From: a virus
Length of the DNA stretch: 28,677 bases
Direction: 5' to 3' (one strand)
Virus record (IMG/VR): IMGVR_UViG_3300025853_000494
Coordinates: 1 to 28,677 of that record
Both the position numbers and the translations under genes were made by a program. Within the stretch, counting starts at the first letter, position 1; every line of letters begins with the position of its first letter. This document shows positions 4,892-13,047 of the stretch, piece by piece. The notes beneath the pieces are model-generated. The model was not told the origin of the DNA. It made no database searches and saw only the letters and a program-made list of their open reading frames with translations.

Positions 4892-5387
4892 ATTTCTAAT
4901 TGACCATCATCCCGCTGGCATTGCTAAGTCATTGTGTGACAAGCATATTGTCAAGATGCCATTGGAAGAAGCACAGATGCTATCCTTTGCTGTCAAGCGT
5001 TATCTGCCTGACATTGAAGGCTTGCAGGGTGGTCCAAAGGCACACGCCAAGCACCCATGTACTCTATGGGCAGGTAATACACGAGCAAATTATATGTTCG
5101 GTTGCATGATGCTAGATGAGATGTCGCGTGAATACACAAGGCGATATGGCAAGGTGCATAAATGTTCACTGCTCTTGCCACGGCTAAAGGAACTTGCTAT
5201 ACATATTCCAGAAGGTCAGATCACCAAGCATCCGCAGTGCTTTGGCGAAGGCAATGACCATCTAAAGACTACAGAAACATGGCCTGTTGAGGCTTACAGA
5301 AACTACTACCGCTGGAAGTACGACACGACTGAGTGGTGTGGGAAATACAAACTGAGGGAGATACCAAGATGGCTAACAGAACGATAA
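4884..5387 (+). CDS. Conserved marine-phage protein with CDKHIVKM motif (167 aa)
   Basis: Opens NRFLIDHHPAGIAKSLCDKH followed by IVKMPLEEAQML, then HPCTLWAGNTRANYMFG and a Tyr-rich C-terminal part (YRNYYRWKY). Proteins with the CDKH-VVKM...AQ-LS and HPC-x-W order are widespread in marine phages, from memory, and are mostly unnamed; some records suggest a relation to pyrimidine-dimer glycosylases, which I cannot confirm. Conserved His, Asp, Cys and Lys suggest an enzyme acting on nucleic acid or nucleotides. The start has AAGGAG about eight bases upstream. Confidence 0.7.
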   Translation: MNRFLIDHHPAGIAKSLCDKHIVKMPLEEAQMLSFAVKRYLPDIEGLQGGPKAHAKHPCTLWAGNTRANYMFGCMMLDEMSREYTRRYGKVHKCSLLLPRLKELAIHIPEGQITKHPQCFGEGNDHLKTTETWPVEAYRNYYRWKYDTTEWCGKYKLREIPRWLTER

Positions 5388-5557
5388 AGATTGAACTGAC
5401 AGCGGATGAGATGGATACCCTTGCCAGTAAGGTTGAGCATTACTGGATGATGTTTCATCCGTTTGGGTATGACACCCGACTTGACAAGCCAGCCTACTAC
5501 GATAAAGATAGGAAGCTATGGGTTGCTGAGATAAGCAGACTTGAGAGTGCTGAGTGA
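5369..5557 (+). CDS. Small protein of unknown function (62 aa)
   Basis: The start at 5369 (MANRTIKIELTADEMDTLAS) follows GGGAG (5356-5360) at eight bases and overlaps the previous gene by 19 bases. The N-terminal half reads as a strand followed by a helix, and the C-terminal half is aromatic-rich (HYWMMFHPFGYD). No family is recognised. The next gene's ribosome-binding site overlaps its stop codon, so it belongs to the same transcript. Confidence 0.65.
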   Translation: MANRTIKIELTADEMDTLASKVEHYWMMFHPFGYDTRLDKPAYYDKDRKLWVAEISRLESAE

Positions 5558-5570
5558 AAGGAGAAATATT

Positions 5571-5816
5571 ATGAGTGAAGAAAAGAGTGAATGGGAAATG
5601 AAGCGTGAAGCAGCAACGCAATGCTGGAAGGCAATGACGCCAATACAACGAGAAGCTGTGCTAACTCTACTGAAAGCATGGGTGCCAATTCGTAGCAGGG
5701 TAAGCCAGTTTTGCACCCTAGATTACGATGAACTGCGCCAAGTAGATGACGCATGGTGGGGGTTGAAGACTGCTATCGTTGACCGCGACGTAGAAATCAA
5801 AGAGTGGGAATTATAA
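5571..5816 (+). CDS. Small charged protein of unknown function (81 aa)
   Basis: The start at 5571 (MSEEKSEWEMKREAATQCW) has AAAGGAG (5556-5562) eight bases upstream. The protein is rich in Glu, Lys and Trp and looks all-helical. Its stop overlaps the ATG of the hydrolase gene (TAATG at 5814-5818), so the two are translated together. That coupling hints at a link with lysis, but there is no membrane segment, so it is not a holin. Function unknown. Confidence 0.65.
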   Translation: MSEEKSEWEMKREAATQCWKAMTPIQREAVLTLLKAWVPIRSRVSQFCTLDYDELRQVDDAWWGLKTAIVDRDVEIKEWEL

Positions 5817-6235
5817 TGTTTGCTGAAGCACTTGTATGCCTAGCACTCAATGTGTATCACGAGGCACGTGACCAGCCCTTCATTGGGCAGGTTGCGGTAG
5901 CCCAAGTGGTAATGAACAGGGTCAAAGACAATAGATACCCTGACAACGTATGTGATGTAGTTACACAAGGACCAACCTACTCATGGAAGCCTGACTTCCC
6001 TGTGCGTCATCGTTGTCAGTTTAGCTGGTACTGTGATGGCAAATCAGATAAGGTAAAGGATGAGAAGGCATGGCAGGAGGCAATGCGTATCGCACATGGC
6101 GTGTACTATGGCAACCTAGATGACTTCGTTGAAGGTGCCACACATTATCATGCAACCTATGTTTTGCCTGAGTGGGCAGACAGCAAGACACCTATAGTGC
6201 AGATAGGCGACCACATATTCTATCGCTGGGATTAG
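5816..6235 (+). CDS. SleB-type cell-wall hydrolase, probable endolysin (139 aa)
   Basis: Resembles the Hydrolase_2/SleB catalytic domain, which cleaves the glycan strand of peptidoglycan. The block CLALNVYHEARDQP (residues 8-21) holds the presumed catalytic Glu16. It is followed by GQVAVAQVVMNRV, a Cys-containing central part with QFSWYCDG, and the closing GATHYHATYVLPEWA block. The length matches a stand-alone catalytic domain with no cell-wall-binding module or signal peptide, so a holin or similar is needed for access. It closes the small-gene operon; P6239 starts just behind its stop. In many phages the lysin lies with late genes, so its place here is notable. Confidence 0.85.
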   Translation: MFAEALVCLALNVYHEARDQPFIGQVAVAQVVMNRVKDNRYPDNVCDVVTQGPTYSWKPDFPVRHRCQFSWYCDGKSDKVKDEKAWQEAMRIAHGVYYGNLDDFVEGATHYHATYVLPEWADSKTPIVQIGDHIFYRWD

Positions 6236-6238
6236 TGC

Positions 6239-6267
6239 TTGACTATGTGTCAAATATATAGTATAAC
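6239..6267 (+). promoter_or_regulatory. Sigma-70 promoter P6239
   Basis: TTGACT (6239-6244), 17 bp, TATAAC (6262-6267), the same hexamers and spacing as P2686. TTGAC-TATGT-GTCAA (6239-6253) is a perfect inverted repeat covering the -35 and could be a repressor site. It would drive the DUF932, integrase and replication genes. Confidence 0.85.
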
Positions 6268-6299
6268 ACAATATCACTTAACGGACAAAGGAGAGAGAC

Positions 6300-7157
6300 A
6301 TGCCGTTTGATTATATAAACCAGTCCATCGTGGACGTACCGCAACACCTTGATTTCCCTGTGAAATATGAGGATACCAAGGTAGAAAAACAGAAGTATGT
6401 CATCAATGGAAACACTGATGAATACATTGGTATCGTAGGTGATGGCTTCAAATGTGAGAACCACGGTGACTTCTTCCGCAGGGTATCTGCCACCATGACT
6501 GAGCATCTCCAGCCTCATGAGACTGAGGGTGCTGTAGTGACATGGAAGGATGCCTACAACAATGGCATGGCCATCATGGATGTTCGTCTACCTAACGTGT
6601 CTGCAAAGATCAGGACCGCTCGACACGAGACTGACGTGCAGCAGCGTATCATTGCCCTGCATGGAGTTAATGGTACATGTTCAAACGTGGCTATCTTTGG
6701 GGCGATTGATTTCTTCTGCCTCAATGGAATGATTATCGGTGAGCATGACACGGTGAAGCGTAAGAATACCAGTGGCTTTGATATGGATGCCTTCATCCGT
6801 AAGCTGGGAGCATCGAAGGATAACTTCTACGCTAGGACAGAACAGCTACAGCGGTGGGCAGAAAGTCCACTGGTCCATGTAGATGTCAAGGCTCTGCTTG
6901 AAAGCATCATGAAGAATGACAAGCAAGCTGAAAAGATGTTCGCCCTGTATCGTGAGGAAGCAGTGACTCGTGGTCAGAACCTGTGGTCCCTATACTCTGC
7001 CTTCACAAACTATGCGACATATGCTGATGAGCGTAATGGTTTCAAGCTGCGTGAAACTGGCAACGATACCGAAGCAAAGACAATGCTTGGACGTGAGTTT
7101 GATGTGACCAAGTGGATCAACACTGCTCAGTTCCAGTCACTTGTCATGGCAGCATAA
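6300..7157 (+). CDS. DUF932 protein (285 aa)
   Basis: Resembles the DUF932 family of phage and plasmid proteins (YfjQ-like), whose role is unknown. Visible hallmarks are the early GDGFKCENHGDFFRRV segment, AYNNGMAIMDVRLP, a VNGTCSNVAIFGAIDFFCLNG core and ANLW-like RGQNLWSLYSAFTNYATY near the end. The length is typical. The start at 6300 follows AAAGGAG (6287-6293) at six bases, about 27 bp after the predicted transcript start of P6239, so it is the first gene of its operon. A single-stranded DNA or recombination role is sometimes suggested for relatives; nothing in the sequence proves it. Confidence 0.75.
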   Translation: MPFDYINQSIVDVPQHLDFPVKYEDTKVEKQKYVINGNTDEYIGIVGDGFKCENHGDFFRRVSATMTEHLQPHETEGAVVTWKDAYNNGMAIMDVRLPNVSAKIRTARHETDVQQRIIALHGVNGTCSNVAIFGAIDFFCLNGMIIGEHDTVKRKNTSGFDMDAFIRKLGASKDNFYARTEQLQRWAESPLVHVDVKALLESIMKNDKQAEKMFALYREEAVTRGQNLWSLYSAFTNYATYADERNGFKLRETGNDTEAKTMLGREFDVTKWINTAQFQSLVMAA

Positions 7158-7158
7158 C

Positions 7159-8055
7159 ATGAAGACTGTTCTGGAAATAGCGGATGAATATTATTTGTCC
7201 CATGATTTCAAGAACTTGCGTGACGAAACTAAGGCTTCGTACCAATACTTTCTTCGTGTCGCATTTGAGACAAAGATAGATGGTGCAAGCCTTGGTTCTC
7301 TGGATCATGCAAGCATCACCACGAAACAAGCCAAGCTGTTATATGATTTGTGGTGTGACAGAGGTATTCCATTCGCTAATCATATCATGTCTACCATTCG
7401 TATCCTGTACAACTATGCAGTGCGGATGGAGCATTGTAATCTAAACCCCTTCTCTATCGTCCGTAGACGCTCGTCCACGCCCCGCAAGGTGCTGTGGGGT
7501 AGAGAGGATATACGAAAGCTGCTAGACGTAGCCTACGGCGATTTTAACACACGTAACATTGGACTGATTGCACACATGGCATATGCTTGGTGCCAACGTG
7601 TAGGTGACATGCGTCTGCTGACATGGGATGCCATAGATTTTGATGAGGCGCGTGTGCATATTGAGCAGTCAAAGCGTAGGGCGGAAGTGTTCCTACCTAT
7701 TGACGATGACTTGCTTGATATGTTACGTCAGCAACATGATGACTTTGGGTTTCAGCAGTACGTTGCCCCACGTCCGCAGCCTATTGGTGGTAGCTACATA
7801 CCCTATAGCCAATACAAGCTGCCTCTACACGCACGTAAGCTGATGGACGAGGCAGGATTGTCAAACGAACTGCGACTGTCTGACCTGCGTCGTACTGGCA
7901 CAACCGAAATGGTAGAGGCAGGTGTTGGTATGGCACAAATTATGTCGGTTACAGGACATGCTAATCCACAATCAGTCAAACCATACATGAAAAATACATA
8001 TGAAAGTGCAAATACTGCATTGACAGCACGTAAAATACATGGTAAAAGCACTTAA
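7159..8055 (+). CDS. int: Tyrosine recombinase / integrase (298 aa)
   Basis: A site-specific recombinase of the phage integrase family. The N-terminal ~105 residues form the SAM-like core-binding domain and the rest the catalytic domain. Catalytic positions seen are Arg147 (CQRVGDMRLLTW), Lys172, Arg244 (SDLRRTG), His267 (VTGHANPQS) and nucleophile Tyr276 (KPYMKNTY), with the normal nine-residue His-to-Tyr spacing. The His usually found three residues before the second Arg is Ser241. The gene follows DUF932 by one base and has no clear ribosome-binding site, so coupled translation is likely. No attachment site or tRNA gene is visible beside it. It implies integration ability, or a role such as resolving multimers. 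Confidence 0.9.
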   Translation: MKTVLEIADEYYLSHDFKNLRDETKASYQYFLRVAFETKIDGASLGSLDHASITTKQAKLLYDLWCDRGIPFANHIMSTIRILYNYAVRMEHCNLNPFSIVRRRSSTPRKVLWGREDIRKLLDVAYGDFNTRNIGLIAHMAYAWCQRVGDMRLLTWDAIDFDEARVHIEQSKRRAEVFLPIDDDLLDMLRQQHDDFGFQQYVAPRPQPIGGSYIPYSQYKLPLHARKLMDEAGLSNELRLSDLRRTGTTEMVEAGVGMAQIMSVTGHANPQSVKPYMKNTYESANTALTARKIHGKST

Positions 8056-8078
8056 CTGCCGCACAGGAGAGAGTATAT

Positions 8079-8846
8079 ATGGATAATATATATAACATTG
8101 TAAGTGATATGAATGTACCAACAGGAACTACAGTGAGAACTAAGTGTCCTAACTGTGGTCAACGTACATTCACAGTGACCAACAACATGGGATCACTGGT
8201 ATGGAATTGCTTTCGTATGTCTTGTAACCTCAAGGGTGGTACACGTGTGCATATGTCAGCGGATGACATCCGTATGCAGCTATCAGATGTTGAGAGATTT
8301 GCAGATGACTATGCCTTCGATGTTCCTGACTATCTTGTGCCGTACAATTATGACGTGGCTGAGTGGGCCAGCGAACTGTATGGTCTTGACGCAGAGGAAC
8401 TAGGTTTGTTATATGATGTTCGTGAACACCGCGCTGTCTTTCCCATCAAGCATGAGGGTAAGATCGTAGATGCTACAGGCCGTGCGCTTGGTAGGCGTCT
8501 ACCTAAATGGCGCAGGTATGGAAAAAGTGGCTTGCCATATGCTCATGGTTGTGGTAAAGTCGCCGTAGTTGTTGAGGACTGCGTGAGTGCCGCTGTGGTT
8601 GGTGGTGGTAACTTTGTCGGGGTTGCTGTGCTTGGGACATCTTTGTCAGATGCACACAAGAAGTATCTCACGCAGTTCTCAACAGCAGTCATTGCACTGG
8701 ACCCCGACGCAGTACGCAAGACATTGCTGATGGCAAAAGAATTGAGAGGACATGTAGAGAATGTTCGTGTCCTCTACTTGACAGACGATTTGAAATATCG
8801 TAATACAACTGATATGAAAAACCTAGCCGACATAGGAGATAGATAA
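8079..8846 (+). CDS. DNA primase, zinc-ribbon plus TOPRIM (255 aa)
   Basis: Corresponds to the primase half of T7 gp4, here a separate gene. A zinc ribbon comes first: C23-x2-C26 and C44-x4-C49. The TOPRIM domain shows Glu166 (VVVEDCVSAA) and the D208-P-D210 pair (VIALDPDA), which bind the catalytic metals. It should make RNA primers for the phage polymerase. An AGGAG-containing ribosome-binding site lies about 10 bases before the start. The stop overlaps the start of the helicase gene (TAATG), so primase and helicase are probably made in step and work as a complex. Confidence 0.88.
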   Translation: MDNIYNIVSDMNVPTGTTVRTKCPNCGQRTFTVTNNMGSLVWNCFRMSCNLKGGTRVHMSADDIRMQLSDVERFADDYAFDVPDYLVPYNYDVAEWASELYGLDAEELGLLYDVREHRAVFPIKHEGKIVDATGRALGRRLPKWRRYGKSGLPYAHGCGKVAVVVEDCVSAAVVGGGNFVGVAVLGTSLSDAHKKYLTQFSTAVIALDPDAVRKTLLMAKELRGHVENVRVLYLTDDLKYRNTTDMKNLADIGDR

Positions 8847-10069
8847 TGGAAGTATCAATGCTAAGAAGTCTGATGGACAAGGGGTTCTACGATGACCATC
8901 GTGGTGCCAAGTGTCCTGACAGACTGTTCAGCGCAGACAATCGTAAGATTAAGCAGACGATTGACAAGGCGATGGACCACTACAATCGCAGTGTAACACC
9001 GGACGAGGTACAGGCTCTGTTCCTGTCATCTAACCCAACGATGACCACTGCACAGAAGACAGGCTTTGACAGTCTGTTTGCCCAACTCAAACGTGAAGCC
9101 CCGATGGGCAGCGACATTGCACAGGAAGTGCTGTCCAAGCTGTTCCAGAAGGTAGTGGGTGAGGACATTGCCAACATTGGCTTCGACATGGTGAGTGGTA
9201 CTGGCGGTACAATGGAGACACTGCGTAACCTACTTGAGCGTTATGGAGATGACTTCACACCCAATCTCAATATCGAATGGGACGACATCACCATTGAGAC
9301 ATTGATGGCGAAGGCTGAACTTGAAGCACGGTGGTCATTCAACATACCTAGCGTTGCACGTAAGGTTGAGGGTGTCAGTGCTGGTCAGCTTATTGAGGTA
9401 GGCGCACGTCCTAACACTGGCAAGACATCGTTCCACGCCAGCCTAATCGCTGCACCAAATGGCTTCGCCCATCAGGGTGCCAAGTGTGTCATCCTCTGTA
9501 ACGAGGAACCTACACACCGTGTTGGCGCACGATACCTGACCGCTGCCGCTGGCATGTCAGCACGTGAGGTCAAGGAGAATATGGCCAAGGCCAAGTCTCT
9601 GTATGAACCAGTGATGAACAACATCAAGATCAAGGAAGCATCTGGTCGTGACATGAATTGGGTAGAGAGTGTGGCCAAGACCTATCGCCCTGACGTTCTC
9701 GTGCTTGACATGGGTGACAAGTTCAAGGCAGATGGCGGCTTCGCCCGACAAGATGAGGCACTTAAGGCATGTGCTATTCATGCACGGCAGATTGCCAAAG
9801 CGTATGACTGCGCTGTGTTCTACATGTCCCAGCTTTCCGCAGAGGCAGAGGGTAGGTCACAGCTTAACCAGAGCATGATGGAAGGATCACGTACAGGTAA
9901 AGCAGCAGAGGCTGACCTGATGATCCTGATAGGTAAGTCACCGACTGTCGAGGGACAGGAGGAGGACAGTCCACTGCGGCACATGAACATTGTAAAAAAC
10001 AAGTTGAATGGCTGGCACGGTATGGTAAACTGTGAACTAGACTATTTGACAGCGAGGTATGAAGGATGA
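8846..10069 (+). CDS. Replicative helicase, DnaB/gp4 type (407 aa)
   Basis: The N-terminal ~140 residues are probably a primase-binding/helical part. The RecA-type motor follows: Walker A GARPNTGKT at 186-194, a NEEPTHR glutamate motif at 219-225, Walker B VLVLDMG (Asp288) and the sensor-like YMSQL (Gln329). This is the DnaB/gp4 helicase superfamily, which forms a hexameric ring moving 5'-3' on the lagging-strand template. It overlaps the primase stop by one base and the polymerase start by four (ATGA), forming a compact primase-helicase-polymerase cassette. Confidence 0.9.
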   Translation: MEVSMLRSLMDKGFYDDHRGAKCPDRLFSADNRKIKQTIDKAMDHYNRSVTPDEVQALFLSSNPTMTTAQKTGFDSLFAQLKREAPMGSDIAQEVLSKLFQKVVGEDIANIGFDMVSGTGGTMETLRNLLERYGDDFTPNLNIEWDDITIETLMAKAELEARWSFNIPSVARKVEGVSAGQLIEVGARPNTGKTSFHASLIAAPNGFAHQGAKCVILCNEEPTHRVGARYLTAAAGMSAREVKENMAKAKSLYEPVMNNIKIKEASGRDMNWVESVAKTYRPDVLVLDMGDKFKADGGFARQDEALKACAIHARQIAKAYDCAVFYMSQLSAEAEGRSQLNQSMMEGSRTGKAAEADLMILIGKSPTVEGQEEDSPLRHMNIVKNKLNGWHGMVNCELDYLTARYEG

Positions 10070-12108
10070 AGATAACACTAGACGTAGAGAATACAGTCAC
10101 ACATCGTGACGGCAAGATGCACCTTGATCCATTCGAGACAGACAACAGTCTGACTATGGTTGGTGTACTAACGGATCAAGGACAGGAAGACTTGATCGTC
10201 TTTGACCATGAGGATCGTGAACCTACCATTGGTGGCTTCTCTATTATCCAGAAGTGGCTTGACGAGGCTACTGTCCTTATCATGCACAACGCAGCACACG
10301 ACCTGCTGTGGCTGTGGGAGAGTGGCTTTAAGTATGATGGCCCTGTCTTTGACACGATGCTGGCTGAGTATGTCCTACAGCGTGGTGTCAAGGAGCCGCT
10401 GTCTCTGGAAGCATGTGCTGAACGCTACGATCTTGACACCAAGAAGCAGGATACCTTGAAGGAATACTTCAAGCGTGGATACAGCACACGCACTATTCCT
10501 ATTGATGAACTGTCAGAGTATCTGTCTGCTGACCTACATGCTACGCAGCAACTGGCAGACAAGCTGATGTATCGCTTAAACACACCAGCAGACAGTGGTC
10601 TCATGGGTACAGTGGACCTGACCAATCAGGTTGCTGTCTGTCTGTCTCGTATTTATCAGCGGGGATTTACAGTGGATAAGAACGCACTAGAGAATGTGCG
10701 TGTTGAGTTTGAGAAGGAACGTGACCAGCTTACTGCCGACCTGCAAGCGCATGTACGTAAGCTGATGGGTGACACCCCTATCAATCTCAACAGTCCAGAG
10801 CAACTGTCTTGGGTCATCTACAGCCGCAAGGTAAATGACAAGCAGTTCTGGGCTACACAGATTGATCCGTACATGGATGACACATCCTTCCGCAGCTTGG
10901 TTGGCGCACATACTACCCGCCTGTCCAAGACACGTGCAGTGCAGTGTCGTGAGTGTAATGGTACAGGTTATGTTCGTAAGACTAAGAAGGATGGCACACC
11001 ATTTGCCAAGCCTAATCGTTGCAAGGTATGTGATGCACAGGGCTATTTGTTCCAGCCTACCAATCAGATTGCTGGCCTCAAGTTCAAGCCTCCATCTGCA
11101 AAGTGGGCAAGTGCCAATGGGTTTAGCACGAGTAAGCAGAACCTTGAGACATTGGAAGGTGCGGCACGTGCCAAGGGTATGGACGATGCAGTGGACTTCC
11201 TATCCAAAGTCAGACGACTATCTGCTGTAGACACATACCTGTCGTCCTTTGTAGAGGGCATCAAGATGTTTACAAAGCAGGATGGTAAGCTACATGTTCG
11301 CTTACTACAGCATCGTACAGCTACAGGACGCCTGTCTGGTGCTGACCCTAACATGCAGAACATGCCACGAGGTGGTACCTTCCCTGTCAAGAAGGTGTTC
11401 GTGTCACGCTTTGATGGTGGCAAGATTATGGAAGCAGACTTTGCACAGCTAGAGTTCAGGGCTGCTGCTTATTTATCACAAGATGGAGTTGCAATTGAGG
11501 AAGTTTCTACTGGATTTGATGTACACGCATACACCGCGAAGGTTATTACCGATGCTGGTCAACCTACGGATCGCCAGACTGCAAAGGCGCACACGTTTGC
11601 TCCGCTCTATGGCGCAACAGGCTTTGGCAGAACACCAGCAGAAGCAGAATACTACACGCACTTCACGGAGAAATACAAGGGGGTCGCAGATTGGCATTCC
11701 CGACTGGCTAAAGAGGCTATAAACACAGGCTACATTACGACTCCATCCGGTAGGCAGTTCGCTTTCCCTGACGTGGTGCGTAAGGCCAGTGGTCGCGTGA
11801 CTAACTTCACGCAGATCAAGAACTATCCTGTGCAGTCATTTGCTACAGCAGATATCGTACCGATTGCTCTGCTGCACATTGATAAACTGCTTGACAGTAT
11901 GCAGTCTTGTGTGGTAAATACTGTTCACGATAGTATTGTAATTGATGTTCATCCTGATGAAGAAGAAAGGGTTATCCAAATAATTCAGGAGACTAACGAT
12001 GCACTGCCTGACTTGATCGCTATACGTTGGGGGTTGGCGTTCAATGTTCCACTAGAACTTGAGGCAAAAATTGGCCCCAACTGGCTTGACACGAAAGACG
12101 TGTCGTGA
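10066..12108 (+). CDS. polA: Family A DNA polymerase with DnaJ-like zinc finger (680 aa)
   Basis: A replicative polymerase related to T7 gp5. The 3'-5' exonuclease domain is intact (Asp6 and Glu8 in LDVEN, Asp79 in HNAAHD, Tyr152/Asp156 in EYLSAD). The polymerase domain has motif A with Asp458 (EADFAQLEFR), motif B R503-x3-K507-x3-F511-x3-Y515-G and motif C VHDS with Asp622. Phe511 corresponds to E. coli Phe762. Residues 294-326 are an insertion with Cys294, 297, 319 and 322 in DnaJ style (CRECNGTG...CKVCDAQG). It follows the LNSPEQL motif of the thumb and precedes STSKQNLETLE. This partial DnaJ domain is reported for HMO-2011 and marks the phage group. The start makes an ATGA overlap with the helicase gene. 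Confidence 0.95.
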   Translation: MKITLDVENTVTHRDGKMHLDPFETDNSLTMVGVLTDQGQEDLIVFDHEDREPTIGGFSIIQKWLDEATVLIMHNAAHDLLWLWESGFKYDGPVFDTMLAEYVLQRGVKEPLSLEACAERYDLDTKKQDTLKEYFKRGYSTRTIPIDELSEYLSADLHATQQLADKLMYRLNTPADSGLMGTVDLTNQVAVCLSRIYQRGFTVDKNALENVRVEFEKERDQLTADLQAHVRKLMGDTPINLNSPEQLSWVIYSRKVNDKQFWATQIDPYMDDTSFRSLVGAHTTRLSKTRAVQCRECNGTGYVRKTKKDGTPFAKPNRCKVCDAQGYLFQPTNQIAGLKFKPPSAKWASANGFSTSKQNLETLEGAARAKGMDDAVDFLSKVRRLSAVDTYLSSFVEGIKMFTKQDGKLHVRLLQHRTATGRLSGADPNMQNMPRGGTFPVKKVFVSRFDGGKIMEADFAQLEFRAAAYLSQDGVAIEEVSTGFDVHAYTAKVITDAGQPTDRQTAKAHTFAPLYGATGFGRTPAEAEYYTHFTEKYKGVADWHSRLAKEAINTGYITTPSGRQFAFPDVVRKASGRVTNFTQIKNYPVQSFATADIVPIALLHIDKLLDSMQSCVVNTVHDSIVIDVHPDEEERVIQIIQETNDALPDLIAIRWGLAFNVPLELEAKIGPNWLDTKDVS

Positions 12109-12114
12109 TATAAC
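12086..12114 (+). promoter_or_regulatory. Sigma-70 promoter P12086
   Basis: TTGACA (12086-12091), 17 bp, TATAAC (12109-12114), starting inside the last codons of the polymerase gene. GACACG-AAAGA-CGTGTC (12088-12104) is a perfect inverted repeat filling the spacer and part of the -35, a possible operator. It would drive the SSB-to-RNR genes. Confidence 0.85.
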
Positions 12115-12150
12115 TATGGTTTCTGACTCGAAAGAAGGAGTATAAAATAC

Positions 12151-13047
12151 ATGAACGAGATCACTACAATTGATACTAACAACTATGCAGCAATGGCTAA
12201 AGCTATGGGCATTGCCAATGAGGGTACGAGTGGCAGTAAGAAGTCTAGTACACTTGCTCGTCTACGCATTCATCACACACCTATCATGGGACTTGCCGAA
12301 GTAAATGGCAAGAAGGTGAATGTCGAAGTTGTAGAGGGCGGACAGTACAAGCTGGAGATTCCAGATGGTCCTACCTACTACGCATCTGCTGCACGTATCC
12401 GTCCATACATGCAACGCTTTATGTATAAGCGTTTCGTAATGGCTTCGGGCAATGCACCTAACCGTTACATCAAGACTGTCATGGCAGACAATCTAAACAT
12501 TGACCTCAAGGATAATGATGGTGGCTTTAACTGCGGTAAACCTGCTGGCTACATCCAAGACTTCAAGTCGTTGCCGGAGAAGACACAGGACTTGATCAAG
12601 CAGATCAAGCGTGTCAGGGTAATCTTTGGTACAGTTGAACTGGTTGATGCCACAGACGATCAGGGTAATCCTGTTGAGGTAGACGCCACTCCATTCATTT
12701 GGGAGGTGGATAATCGTGATGCCTTCAAGGGTTGGGGCGATGTGTTCTCTACCTTTGCGAAGCAGAAGCGACTGCCTATCCAGCATATGGTAGATGCTGC
12801 TACTGAGGAGCGTAAGCTGCCCAATGGCAATAGCTTCTTCCTGCCTGTGACTACAGTCAACCTGACTAACATCGTGGATATTGAGCAGTCTGATCAGGAA
12901 CTGTTCACAGACTTCATGGCGTGGGTGCAGAACTACAATGAGTATATCATCACGACGTATGCAGAGAAAGCTAATCCACATGACGATGATGATGACATTG
13001 CAATCACCGATGGCATGATTGATATTGAGGAAGATGAGGTAGCCTAA
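12151..13047 (+). CDS. Putative single-stranded DNA-binding protein (298 aa)
   Basis: No catalytic motif is present. Position directly after the polymerase and before the nuclease genes, and a very acidic C-terminal tail with five consecutive Asp followed by IDIEEDEVA, match phage ssDNA-binding proteins such as T7 gp2.5, whose acidic tail contacts polymerase and helicase. The N-terminal ~35 residues are Ser/Lys-rich. The middle holds strand-like segments (KVNVEVVEGGQYKLEI, KRVRVIFGTVELV) compatible with an OB-like fold. The start follows AAGGAG at ten bases behind promoter P12086, so it probably gets extra transcription, as expected for a stoichiometric protein. The role is inferred from context. 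Confidence 0.65.
   Translation: MNEITTIDTNNYAAMAKAMGIANEGTSGSKKSSTLARLRIHHTPIMGLAEVNGKKVNVEVVEGGQYKLEIPDGPTYYASAARIRPYMQRFMYKRFVMASGNAPNRYIKTVMADNLNIDLKDNDGGFNCGKPAGYIQDFKSLPEKTQDLIKQIKRVRVIFGTVELVDATDDQGNPVEVDATPFIWEVDNRDAFKGWGDVFSTFAKQKRLPIQHMVDAATEERKLPNGNSFFLPVTTVNLTNIVDIEQSDQELFTDFMAWVQNYNEYIITTYAEKANPHDDDDDIAITDGMIDIEEDEVA

Noticed and set aside
12493-12981. 162-residue minus-strand frame opposite the SSB gene
   Set aside because: Shadow of a well-supported gene with ribosome-binding site and promoter; no start signal on the minus strand.
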